From positions 1,462,576 through 1,526,575 of the forward strand of contig NZ_KK020676.1 of the NCBI RefSeq assembly GCF_000307775.2: a DNA stretch of 64,000 nucleotides, read 5' to 3'. Shown in pieces: positions 10,147 to 19,299 of this stretch. Position numbers and translations under genes: made by a program. This stretch comes from Stutzerimonas stutzeri KOS6. GTDB lineage: Bacteria; Pseudomonadota; Gammaproteobacteria; Pseudomonadales; Pseudomonadaceae. A model generated the notes under the pieces. It saw nothing but the letters and a program-made list of their open reading frames with translations, made no database searches and was not told the origin of the DNA. Numbering within the stretch: the first letter of the stretch is position 1; every line of letters begins with the position of its first letter.

Positions 10147-10713
10147 ATGCAGATCATTCTCGTACGGCACGGTAGACCCGATCACGCCGCGGCGCGCTGG
10201 AGCACGCCGGCCGGTATGAAGGCTTGGGTCGAGCGCTATAACTCCGCCGCGGTCGTCGCTGGCGAGCGGCCGGATGGCCTGGTAGTCCTTGCATCCTCGG
10301 TGGGTGTGGTGGTCTGCAGTTCGTTGCAGCGTTGCATCGAGTCCCGCTCACACCTGGAGTGCGATTGCTGCGAGGTGCCCGACCCGCTGTTCGCCGAGCC
10401 GCACCTGCCCTATCCGGACTGGGGCTTGCCTGTGCTGCCGTCGAGGTTCTGGCGCGTGGTGTTTCGTACGGCATGGTTCTTCAGTTTTTCCAGCCACACC
10501 GAGCATGTCCGCGCCACAACCGAGCGCGCCAGCCGGGCGGCGGATCGTCTGATCGAATTGGCCGAAGCCAACCACAGCGTCTTGCTGATGGGGCACAAGA
10601 TCATGAACGCTCTGATCGCGCGGCAGCTCCGCCAACGCGGCTGGCGCGGTCCTCCCTTTCCCTTGTTTTCTGGCTATTGGCAACCGAGTCGTTATGCGAA
10701 GGCGCCGGGCTAA
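10147..10713 (+). CDS. Histidine phosphatase family protein
   Basis: A 188-residue member of the phosphoglycerate mutase-like superfamily. The catalytic RHG motif is at residues 7-9 (LVRHGRPD). The second catalytic histidine is in LLMGHKIMN near residue 145. SSLQRCIES gives the conserved second arginine. It is probably a small cytoplasmic phosphatase of unknown substrate. No strong ribosome binding site is visible upstream. It is followed by a long gap with a palindromic element and a small RNA. Confidence 0.8.
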   Translation: MQIILVRHGRPDHAAARWSTPAGMKAWVERYNSAAVVAGERPDGLVVLASSVGVVVCSSLQRCIESRSHLECDCCEVPDPLFAEPHLPYPDWGLPVLPSRFWRVVFRTAWFFSFSSHTEHVRATTERASRAADRLIELAEANHSVLLMGHKIMNALIARQLRQRGWRGPPFPLFSGYWQPSRYAKAPG

Positions 10714-10766
10714 TCCAAAGTGCTTCCCGCCGATCCAGACGCACTCTATGAAGGGAATCGGGACTA

Positions 10767-10907
10767 GGCTCTGTACGAAAAGTGCCTGCGCTCGGTGATG
10801 CTTCGTTAAATACGGGTTCGGAATGCTCATTTACAGCACGTAAACTCCGCCTCCTCACCCGTTTTTGCCTCGCCTGACCTTCGCTCGACGACTTTTCGTA
10901 CAGAACC
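10767..10907. mobile_element. 141-bp MITE-like element with 17-bp terminal inverted repeats
   Basis: GGCTCTGTACGAAAAGT (10767-10783) is matched by ACTTTTCGTACAGAACC (10891-10907), an inverted repeat with one mismatch. The element is flanked by TA on both sides (10765-10766 and 10908-10909), consistent with target duplication by an IS5- or IS630-like transposase. No protein is encoded. Inside are paired arms AAATACGGGT (10808-10817) and ACCCGTTTTT (10857-10866), and the central TGCTCATTTA at 10824-10833. The interior is similar to the repeat at 59370-59506. Confidence 0.75.
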
Positions 10908-11068
10908 TAATACGCCCGCTGTGGATGCATTTGAGATGGTGCTTTGAAATGCCGCTCGCACCCCGCTTGTGCCAGCAGTCGAGCGCCGTCCGAACGTGCG
11001 GCGAAACGGGCGCCAGGCCGCGGGTCACGGAAGCTGGCATACGACGCTGGGCCATTTCAGGCGTGAGG

Positions 11069-11086
11069 TATGGCAAAAGGCTTACA
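11069..11086 (+). promoter_or_regulatory. Candidate GacA upstream activating site (right half strong)
   Basis: CTTACA at 11081-11086 is a perfect right half of the GacA box consensus TGTAAG-N6-CTTACA. The left half (TATGGC) is poor. It lies about 60 bp upstream of the expected start of the Rsm-like RNA, the usual spacing for this site, with an AT-rich -10-like TAATTA at 11128-11133. Confidence 0.4.
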
Positions 11087-11139
11087 GGGCGTAGCGCCGA
11101 TCTCCGCTTCTGCCAAACCCCACAGGGTAATTAATCTAC

Positions 11140-11252
11140 ACACACTCTGAAGCGCAGGAAGCGCTCAGGATCAGGATGATCGACCACCGCCAGGAAGGCA
11201 TTCGAAAGGACTTCGGACTGGTCAGAAAAAAACCCGCTTCGGCGGGTTTTTT
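11140..11252 (+). ncRNA. Rsm-family (RsmX/Y/Z-like) CsrA-sequestering small RNA
   Basis: About 113 nt with at least four short hairpins that each present an AGGA loop. They are AGCGC-AGGAA-GCGCT (11151-11165), GATC-AGGAT-GATC (11169-11181), GCC-AGGAA-GGC (11189-11199) and CGAA-AGGAC-TTCG (11203-11215). Further single-stranded GGA lies at 11215-11217, and the array ends in a strong intrinsic terminator. This architecture is diagnostic of RNAs that titrate RsmA/CsrA under GacS/GacA control. The 5' end is estimated from the -10-like TAATTA. I cannot decide between RsmX, RsmY and RsmZ. The flanking genes are not the ones I recall for rsmY or rsmZ in P. aeruginosa. Confidence 0.82.
11227..11252. 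terminator. Strong intrinsic terminator of the Rsm-like RNA (bidirectional)
   Basis: CCCGC (11233-11237), a TTCG loop and GCGGG (11242-11246), preceded by six A and followed by six T. The symmetry means it can also end transcripts from the convergent ClpP-like gene. Confidence 0.92.
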
Positions 11253-11313
11253 GTTGCCTGCGTCGCCCCGGCTTGATGAGCCGCTGGAGAAAAAGGCCGC
11301 AATCCATCCCGCT

Positions 11314-11865
11314 TCAGCTGGGAATGCTCCAGCAGGTGGCATCGACTGGCTGGGCTGCTTCATCTATCGCGTCGATGAGGCCGCAGCGCAAGGCATCGTT
11401 CGGTTCGAGGATGCGTGGGGCGCCGCAAAGGTACGCGCGGATATCCAGTTGCTCTTCGGCGTCACGGGTTCTTTGCGCAACGATTCGCGCGTACAGATCC
11501 AGATCCCGGTCCAGGCTCATCGCATATTCGGAAATCCGCGCATGGTCCACCGATCCGCTCAGCGTCCAGTGAAAGGGATGGAACAGGAACTTGCTGTAGC
11601 AACAGGCAGTACGGCGCGTCCCGGCCAGGAAAACGATATTGCCCATTGATTCGACCGTGCCGAGGTTATGTGTATGTACCGGCACCGGAAGGGATCGAAG
11701 AAAGTTGTACAGGGAGAAACCATAACTGCACTCTCCGCCCATGGTGGCAATCTTGATCACCAGTTCGGAGGCGCCCTGCTTGATTGCCTGGCTGCAGTAA
11801 TCGATAAGTTGGGCAGTGTTCACAGCATTGATAGGCGCCGTGAAATGAATGATATGGCTGCTCAT
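11314..11865 (-). CDS. ClpP-class serine peptidase-like protein
   Basis: A 183-residue protein with the ClpP/crotonase-type fold. The nucleophile region is GTVESMGNIVFLAG with Ser73, matching the ASMGA region of ClpP. The catalytic His is probably His96 in FLFHPF. Candidate acidic residues follow in MSLDRDLDLY. The glycine-rich oxyanion segment TMGGECSYG precedes them. It has no Clp ATPase partner nearby and is shorter than housekeeping ClpP. It could work alone, with another ATPase, or on membrane-associated peptides. The gene faces the Rsm-like RNA terminator and its promoter region is AT-rich compared with its surroundings. Confidence 0.75.
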   Translation of the reverse strand: MSSHIIHFTAPINAVNTAQLIDYCSQAIKQGASELVIKIATMGGECSYGFSLYNFLRSLPVPVHTHNLGTVESMGNIVFLAGTRRTACCYSKFLFHPFHWTLSGSVDHARISEYAMSLDRDLDLYARIVAQRTRDAEEQLDIRAYLCGAPRILEPNDALRCGLIDAIDEAAQPVDATCWSIPS

Positions 11866-12032
11866 AAATGGATTCTTTTGGTTTCCATATTGCGAACTGA
11901 AATAAAGGGCCCAGCTATTCGCGCTTTTTATATTTCCAGTAATGCTGAAGATTATGCTTTAGACTCGGCGCCGAAACGCTTGTCGGTCATCGGAAAAGAA
12001 AAAAGCCCTGTTGCCAGAAAAAATTATGAGCG

Positions 12033-12067
12033 AAGCGGGAAAGTTATTCCTTACCCGCTTCCCGCTT
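12033..12067 (-). terminator. Candidate terminator for the KGG protein gene
   Basis: On the minus strand AAGCGGGAA (12067-12059) pairs with TTCCCGCTT (12041-12033), just beyond the stop codon of the KGG gene. A T-run follows about ten bases later. The loop is long, so confidence is moderate. Confidence 0.45.
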
Positions 12068-12074
12068 GCCTGGT

Positions 12075-12422
12075 TTAACTGTTGCGGCCACCTCCGTGGC
12101 TGTTCTCACCGCCCTTGCGGCCTGCCTCGGAGGCCTTTTCGCGGTCGTTGGCGAAATTGCCACCACTGTTCTCGCCGCCCTTGGCGCCGGCTTCGGCCGC
12201 ACGCTCGGGGTCGTTCTTGAAGTTGCCGCCGCTGTTTTGTCCGCCTTTGCTGCCGGCTTCAGCTGCACGCTCGGGATCATTCTTGAAATTGCCACCGCTG
12301 TTTTGGCCACCCTTGCTGCCAATTTCCTGATAGAACTCCTTGTCGTGGCTTGCCGCGGTCGCTTCGCCGCCTTTTTGGCCGGCTTCGTTTACGCTCATGC
12401 TGCCCTTATTCTTGTCAACCAT
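12075..12422 (-). CDS. KGG-repeat stress-induced protein (con-10/YciG-like)
   Basis: A 115-residue, very hydrophilic protein. The start at 12422 (MVDKNKGSMSV) is preferred over the upstream ATG because GGAGG lies five bases before it. The body is four KGG motifs in about 22-residue repeats of the form SKGGQNSGGNFKNDPERAAE, the two central copies nearly identical, ending GGGRNS. KGG proteins are small stress or stationary-phase proteins related to fungal con-10 and E. coli YciG; their molecular role is unclear and they are likely disordered. The 66-bp tandem DNA repeat makes the gene prone to copy-number change. Confidence 0.85.
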   Translation of the reverse strand: MVDKNKGSMSVNEAGQKGGEATAASHDKEFYQEIGSKGGQNSGGNFKNDPERAAEAGSKGGQNSGGNFKNDPERAAEAGAKGGENSGGNFANDREKASEAGRKGGENSHGGGRNS

Positions 12423-12652
12423 AATTGCCTCCGCAGAGTTGTAGTTTATTTCGCTAGCGGCGCTTGCGCTTGAATAAAAACGTTCAAGCAACGCCTCATA
12501 AGGTCTGAGGGGAGCCGCCCCAAGGAGTTCAGCGATATTGATATGCGTAGACGAGTGGTTGGCAACGTCTCGTTAAACGTGATTCATGGCGAGCATGAAC
12601 ATAGCGCGCGGCCTCGTGCCTGATATTGCCGCGATATCTGCATTGGGATGTT

Positions 12653-13564
12653 CTAGAGGTGCGTAGCCTTTGGTGCGGTTGCGCTGATTTGTTCGATCAG
12701 CCAGCGCAGCGCGGTATCGTTCTGCCGTTGCGCCAGACTTACGATATCCAGCTGGAATCCGTTCAGTTCGAACGGCAAGTCGAACAACTGCAGCGGCAGC
12801 AATCGCGCGAAATAGCGTGCCAGCTGCGTCGGCAGCACGGCAGCCAGATCGCTGCTGGCAATGATGTGCGCAGCCTGCAGGTAGTTGGGCGTGGTATAGA
12901 CCACGTCCCGGCGCAGATCCTGCTCCTCCAGCCATTGATCGACCATGCCGCGCGTCTGTCCGCCGTGGACCCAGAGATGGCGCAGGCGCAGAAAATCGTC
13001 CAGATCGAGCGTCTCGCCAACCTGTGGGTGGCCCTTGCGCACCGCGACCTGCAGGGTTTCGCTGGCCCAGTGGCAGGCATGGAAGCGCGTCGGCACCTCG
13101 ACGAAGCGGCCAAGAACCAGATCCAGTTCGCCTCTGTCCAGTGCCTCGGTGGGCAGGCTTGGTGTGAGATGCTCGATAGCCAGCTGGACACCTGGCGCAA
13201 CCTGCGCCAGGCGCGCCATCAGCTTCGGCATGCAGAGCAGCTCGACGTAATCGGTCACGGCGATGACGAAGCGCTGGCGGCTGGTGGCCGGATCGAAGAA
13301 ATCTCCGGCGTTGAGGGTGTGTTCGATCTGCTGCAGCGCATCGCGGATCGGTGCTTCCAGGCTGAGCGCCCGCGGGGTGGGTTGCATGCCGCGGCCGACA
13401 CGTACCAGCAGCGGATCGTCGAGCAGTTCGCGCAAGCGATTGAGAGCGTTGCTCACCGCCGGTTGGCTGAGGGAAAGACGCTCGGCGGCGCGCGAAACGT
13501 TGCGTTCGCGAAGCAGGACATCCAGTACGCGCAGCAGGTTGAGGTCGAAGTTATAAATATTCAT
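12653..13564 (-). CDS. LysR-family transcriptional regulator
   Basis: A 303-residue regulator starting MNIYNFDLNLL. Longer starts at 13582 and 13600 are possible but add only atypical residues. The N-terminal winged helix-turn-helix (about residues 5-65) contains RAAERLSLSQPAVSNALNRL. The rest is a periplasmic-binding-like effector domain. It is divergent from the 3-hydroxyacyl-CoA dehydrogenase gene across about 100 AT-rich bases, so it probably controls that fatty-acid-like catabolic cluster. A palindrome ATTCA-N5-TGAAT at 13559-13573 overlaps its start codon and could serve in autoregulation. Confidence 0.88.
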   Translation of the reverse strand: MNIYNFDLNLLRVLDVLLRERNVSRAAERLSLSQPAVSNALNRLRELLDDPLLVRVGRGMQPTPRALSLEAPIRDALQQIEHTLNAGDFFDPATSRQRFVIAVTDYVELLCMPKLMARLAQVAPGVQLAIEHLTPSLPTEALDRGELDLVLGRFVEVPTRFHACHWASETLQVAVRKGHPQVGETLDLDDFLRLRHLWVHGGQTRGMVDQWLEEQDLRRDVVYTTPNYLQAAHIIASSDLAAVLPTQLARYFARLLPLQLFDLPFELNGFQLDIVSLAQRQNDTALRWLIEQISATAPKATHL

Positions 13565-13666
13565 TCGGTGAATCCGAAACATCACAAGACTAAATTTCAA
13601 AAATAGTAGCGTCTTCGTCTATGGTTGGTCTCCAGTTTTTCCAGCCTTGCAACGAGGACAGCTGCA

Positions 13667-14905
13667 ATGAGCCAAATCCGCTTCGCTATCCAGACCGCCG
13701 CCGTAATCGGCGCGGGCACCATGGGCCGCGGTATCGTCATGAGCCTGGCCAACGCCGGCGTGCAGGTGCGCTGGCTGGACAACAATCCCGAGATGCTCGA
13801 GCAGGCGTTGGGCGTGGTCGTCGATACCTACGCGCACAACGTTCGCCAGGGCCGCATCGATGAAGCCCTGGCCGAGGCGCGCCGGGCCTGCATCAGCAAG
13901 GCCGCGGATTACCAGGCGCTGGCCGATGTCGATCTGGTGATCGAGGCGGTGTACGAGAACCTCGAGCTGAAGCAGAAGATCTTCCGCGAGCTGGACGGTA
14001 TCGTGAAGCCGGAGGCGATCCTCGCCAGCAACACCTCGGCGCTGGATATCGACGCTATTGCCGCCGCCACCGGGCGCCCGGAGCAGGTCGTGGGGCTGCA
14101 TTTCTTCAGCCCGGCGCACATCATGAAACTGCTGGAAATCGTGCGCGGCGCGAAGACCTCGAAGCAAGTGCTTGAGGCTTCCACGGAGCTCGGCAAGCGT
14201 ATGGGCAAGGTCAGCGTGATCGCCGGCAACTGCCAGGGGTTCATCGGCAACCGCATGCTCGCCACCTACGTGCGCGAGGCGCGGGCGATGCTGCTCGAGG
14301 GCGCCTACCCGCATCAGGTGGACGCCGCGCTGCAGGGCTTCGGCTTCGCCATGGGGCCGTTCCGCATGTACGACGTGGTCGGCATCGACCTGGAATGGCG
14401 CGCCCGCGAGCTGGCCGGCGAGGGCCAGGACGAGCCGGAAGTGCAGGTCGACAATCGTCTCTGCGAGCTGGGCCGCTTTGGCCAGAAGTCGCGCATGGGC
14501 TACTACCGCTACGCCGAGGGCAGCCGCCAGGCCGAGCACGATCCTGAAGTGGACGCGCTGGTGCAGCGCGAGTCCGAACGCCTCGGCTACCAGCGGCGCG
14601 ACATCGGCAGTGAGGAGATCCTCGAACGCTGCCTGCTGGCGCTGGTCAACGAAGGCGCGAAAATCCTCGAGGAAGGCATGGCCGAGTCCAGCGCCGATAT
14701 CGACACCGTCTACCTCTACGGTTACGGCTTCCCCGCCGAAGTCGGCGGGCCAATGACCTGGGCCGATCGTCAGGGCCTGCCGGCGATTCGCGACCGCCTC
14801 AATGCGCTGGCCGAGCGTCATGGCGAGCACTGGCAGCCGGCCGAGCTGATCGACAGCCTGGCCACCCTCGGCGGCCGTTTCGTCGACTACAAGCAGGAGG
14901 CCTGA
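13667..14905 (+). CDS. 3-hydroxyacyl-CoA dehydrogenase (FadB-like)
   Basis: A 412-residue NAD-dependent dehydrogenase that oxidises 3-hydroxyacyl-CoA to 3-ketoacyl-CoA. The start at 13667 has GAGG nine bases upstream. The Rossmann motif GAGTMG is at residues 15-20. The catalytic histidine region HFFSPAHIMKLLEIV follows, and there are two C-terminal 3HCDH domains, unlike the short single-domain type. There is no enoyl-CoA hydratase domain, so it is not full FadB. It is followed one base later by an acyl-CoA dehydrogenase, with an alcohol dehydrogenase and thioesterase beyond. Confidence 0.88.
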   Translation: MSQIRFAIQTAAVIGAGTMGRGIVMSLANAGVQVRWLDNNPEMLEQALGVVVDTYAHNVRQGRIDEALAEARRACISKAADYQALADVDLVIEAVYENLELKQKIFRELDGIVKPEAILASNTSALDIDAIAAATGRPEQVVGLHFFSPAHIMKLLEIVRGAKTSKQVLEASTELGKRMGKVSVIAGNCQGFIGNRMLATYVREARAMLLEGAYPHQVDAALQGFGFAMGPFRMYDVVGIDLEWRARELAGEGQDEPEVQVDNRLCELGRFGQKSRMGYYRYAEGSRQAEHDPEVDALVQRESERLGYQRRDIGSEEILERCLLALVNEGAKILEEGMAESSADIDTVYLYGYGFPAEVGGPMTWADRQGLPAIRDRLNALAERHGEHWQPAELIDSLATLGGRFVDYKQEA

Positions 14906-14906
14906 G

Positions 14907-16697
<1,791 letters not shown>

Positions 16698-16762
16698 TTT
16701 TGCGCTGGGTGAGGGCGCCCGACGAGCATTCCTTGTCGTTGTGGCGGGACGCGTAGTTGGTG

Positions 16763-16832
16763 TTCGCGAGCAAGCTCGCTCCTACAGGGGCAAACGGCGT
16801 ACCTCGTCTGTAGGCGCGAGCCTGCTCGCGAA
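16763..16832. repeat. REPIN-like pair of inverted REP sequences
   Basis: TTCGCGAGCAAGCTCGCTCC and following bases (16763-16787) face CTGTAGGCGCGAGCCTGCTC and following bases (16808-16832) as an imperfect inverted pair. Each is itself palindromic (GCGAGCAAGCTCGC). This is the standard Pseudomonas REP doublet form. It lies in the gap between the acyl-CoA dehydrogenase and alcohol dehydrogenase genes. Confidence 0.85.
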
Positions 16833-16894
16833 ACGAGGAACGACAAAAACGTAGTTGCCTTCTGTAGAGACCCATACATATCAAGAGGATCACC

Positions 16895-18058
16895 ATGCAT
16901 CCGTTCAGCTTTGCCACAACCGCTCAATTGATCTGCGAGCCCGGCTCGTCGCGGCGGCTGGCCAGCCTCTGCAAGGAGCGCGGGGCGCGCTCGGTGCTGG
17001 TGGTGACCGATCCGGGCATTACCCGTTTCGGCCTGCTCAATGAGGTCTTGCCGGGCTTCGAGACCGAAGGGCTGCAGGTCGCCGTGTACGATCAGGTCAT
17101 CGCCGATCCGCCGGAACACATCGTCACGGCTGCGGTGGAGCAGGCCAAATCGCTCAAAGCCGATCTGATCATCGGCTTCGGCGGCGGCAGCTCGATGGAT
17201 GTCGCCAAGCTGGTGGCCTTGCTGGCGCATCCGGACTGCAGTCAATCGCTGCAGGATATCTATGGCGTGGGCAACGCCAAGGGCCAGCGCCTGCCGCTGA
17301 TTCAGGTGCCGACCACCGCGGGCACCGGCTCGGAAGTCACGCAGATCGCCATCATCACCACCGGCGAAACAACCAAGATGGGCGTGGTCTCCACGCTCTT
17401 GTTGCCGGACCTGGCACTGCTCGACGCCGACCTCACCCTTGGCCTGCCTCCGGCGGTGACCGCAGCCACCGGTATCGACGCCATGGTGCATGCCATCGAG
17501 GCCTACACCAGCGCGCTGAAGAAAAACCCCATGTCCGACCTGCTGGCCCGCGAAGCGCTGCGCCTCTTGGCGGCCAATCTCGACGAGGCGGTGCACAACG
17601 GCAGCAACCGCGAGGCACGCCAGGCCATGCTGCTCGGCGCCTGTCTGGCCGGTCAGGCTTTTGCCAACGCGCCGGTGGCGGCGGTGCACGCGTTGGGCTA
17701 CCCGTTGGGCGGCAATTTCCATATCCCGCATGGGCTGTCGAATGCGCTGGTGTTGCCGCAGGTGCTGCGTTTCAACGTCAGCGCGGCGGCTACCCACTAT
17801 GGCGAGCTGGCGCCGATCATCCTCGGCGATCGCCTGCGCCAGGACGACCCTTCGAGCTACGCCGAGCAATTGATCGAGGCGTTCGAGCAGATGAGCGCGC
17901 GGGTTGGCCTGCCGACCCGTCTGCGCGACGCCGGCGTGCCGGAGGCGATGCTGCCGCAACTGGCGAAGGAAGCGATGCTGCAGCAGCGGCTGCTGGTCAA
18001 CAACCCTCGCGAAGTGACCGAGGCCGATGCCCTGGCGATTTATCAGGCGGCGTACTGA
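16895..18058 (+). CDS. Iron-containing alcohol dehydrogenase
   Basis: A 387-residue group III alcohol dehydrogenase. AGAGGA precedes the ATG. The cofactor-binding GFGGGSSMDVAK, the PTTAGTGSEVT segment and the metal-ligand regions GIDAMVHAIEAY and GYPLGGNFHIPHG (three histidines) are all visible, so the enzyme should be active. It would convert an alcohol to an aldehyde or ketone in the cytoplasm. The neighbouring acyl-CoA genes suggest a role in alcohol or fatty-chain use; it is separated from them by a REP doublet and may have its own promoter. Confidence 0.9.
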   Translation: MHPFSFATTAQLICEPGSSRRLASLCKERGARSVLVVTDPGITRFGLLNEVLPGFETEGLQVAVYDQVIADPPEHIVTAAVEQAKSLKADLIIGFGGGSSMDVAKLVALLAHPDCSQSLQDIYGVGNAKGQRLPLIQVPTTAGTGSEVTQIAIITTGETTKMGVVSTLLLPDLALLDADLTLGLPPAVTAATGIDAMVHAIEAYTSALKKNPMSDLLAREALRLLAANLDEAVHNGSNREARQAMLLGACLAGQAFANAPVAAVHALGYPLGGNFHIPHGLSNALVLPQVLRFNVSAAATHYGELAPIILGDRLRQDDPSSYAEQLIEAFEQMSARVGLPTRLRDAGVPEAMLPQLAKEAMLQQRLLVNNPREVTEADALAIYQAAY

Positions 18059-18098
18059 GCGAACCCTTTCAATCACTGCGCTCCCGTGGAGAACGAGC

Positions 18099-18530
18099 AT
18101 GCCCGAACAACCCAAGCACCTGCGCCGCGACTACAAGCACTTCCAGCCGATCACTACGCGCTGGCACGACAACGACATCTACGGCCATGTGAACAATGTC
18201 GTCTATTACGGCTTCTTCGACACCGCGGTGAACAACTACCTGATCCAGCAGGGCGGTCTGGACATCCGGGACGGCGAGATCGTCGGCTTCGTGGTCAGCT
18301 CGGCCTGCGACTATTTCGCCTCGATCGCCTATCCGGATCTTATCGAGGTGGGTGTACGGGTGGCGAAGCTGGGCAACTCTTCGGTGCAGTACGAGTTGGC
18401 GATTTTCCGCGAAGGCGAGCAGGAGGCCAGTGCCGCGGGCAGGTTCGTGCATGTGTTCGTCGAACGGGCAAGCAACCGCCCGACGGCCATCCCCGGGGGC
18501 TTGCGCGCCGCGCTGGAAGCGCTGGCCTGA
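18099..18530 (+). CDS. Acyl-CoA thioesterase (4HBT/YbgC type)
   Basis: A 143-residue hotdog-fold thioesterase. TGGAGAACGAGC precedes the start at 18099. The active-site pattern RWHDNDIYGHVNNVVYY carries the conserved Asp and the GHVNN turn of the 4-hydroxybenzoyl-CoA thioesterase family. It is 40 bp after the alcohol dehydrogenase, in the same direction, and could release CoA from products of the cluster. Confidence 0.85.
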   Translation: MPEQPKHLRRDYKHFQPITTRWHDNDIYGHVNNVVYYGFFDTAVNNYLIQQGGLDIRDGEIVGFVVSSACDYFASIAYPDLIEVGVRVAKLGNSSVQYELAIFREGEQEASAAGRFVHVFVERASNRPTAIPGGLRAALEALA

Positions 18531-18567
18531 GGCGGCTCGCTGCGGCAACTAAGGCAGCTGGAAAGAT

Positions 18568-18597
18568 CGCCCGGAGCGGCTGAGGCTGGTCCGGGCG
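18568..18597. terminator. GC-rich hairpin between convergent genes
   Basis: CGCCCGGA (18568-18575) and TCCGGGCG (18590-18597) are perfect complements around a 14-base loop, between the thioesterase and glycine-zipper genes. No T-run follows; it may still serve as a shared terminator. Confidence 0.4.
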
Positions 18598-18639
18598 GTG
18601 CGCTGCCGTCTGCGAATGGCATGCTGCCGTCTGTGGTCC

Positions 18640-19095
18640 TCAGTGATGCTTGTGCTTGTGCTTGTAATGGCCTTTGGCCTTGCCGGGATGCCCGTAGTAA
18701 CGGCGATCGTCCCGGTAGCGGCGGTCGCTGCGATCGTCGTCATCGCCATAGGCATTGCCGATTGCCCCACCGGCACCACCGCCGACGGCTGCGCCGATGA
18801 GTCCGCCGGTGCTGCCCCCGACGCGCTGCCCGATGACGTTGCCGCCGGCTGCACCGAGGCCGCCGCCAATCGCCGCTTCGGTGCGGCTGCGTTTGTCCGC
18901 GCCGACCATGCCGCCTGCCGCGCCGCCAACACCGGCACCGATGGTGGCGCCGGTAGCGCCCCCCAGATGCTCTCCAACCACCGAACCGAGGGCACCGCCC
19001 AGGGCACCACCGACGGCGGCTTCGGTGTTATTGCCGGCGAAGGCGGCACCGCTGAGCAGAGAGGCGGACAACAGGCAAATCGAGGCGTACTTCAT
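18640..19095 (-). CDS. Exported glycine-zipper protein with His-rich tail
   Basis: A 151-residue protein starting MKYASICLLSASLLSGAAFA, a Sec signal peptide. The start at 19095 is chosen over 19155 on this basis. The mature part is about 90 residues of GxxxG-rich glycine-zipper repeats (GGALGGALGSVVG and similar), then an acidic-basic segment and a tail ending KGHYKHKHKHH. Glycine zippers often insert into or pack along membranes. The histidine tail could bind metal. No specific function is known to me. Confidence 0.8.
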   Translation of the reverse strand: MKYASICLLSASLLSGAAFAGNNTEAAVGGALGGALGSVVGEHLGGATGATIGAGVGGAAGGMVGADKRSRTEAAIGGGLGAAGGNVIGQRVGGSTGGLIGAAVGGGAGGAIGNAYGDDDDRSDRRYRDDRRYYGHPGKAKGHYKHKHKHH

Positions 19096-19299
19096 GGCGT
19101 GTTCCCGTAAGTGGAGTTGCGCCGCGATCCTTACCCGCCGCTCCGCTTCGGGCAAGGCCTTGCCGATGAAATGCGTGATGCTCTGCTCGTTTCATAACTC
19201 TTTGATTTTTAGCGGGAACCGGGGCCCTTTCCGATGGTCACAGCTGGCTTGCAGCGGGCCCGATCAGCACTGTTGCGCCGTTGCATGCGGGCATCGGAT

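Noticed and set aside
10767-10907. A functional insertion sequence
   Set aside because: The element is only 141 bp and encodes no transposase; it can only be a non-autonomous element.
12075-12330. Repeats in this stretch taken as a CRISPR-like array
   Set aside because: The repeat is a 66-bp in-frame coding unit of the KGG protein, without spacers or cas genes.
12553-12600. A third copy of the palindromic element, from TTGGCAA and CGTTAAAC
   Set aside because: Only two short words match; the TGCTCATTTA core and pairing arms are absent.
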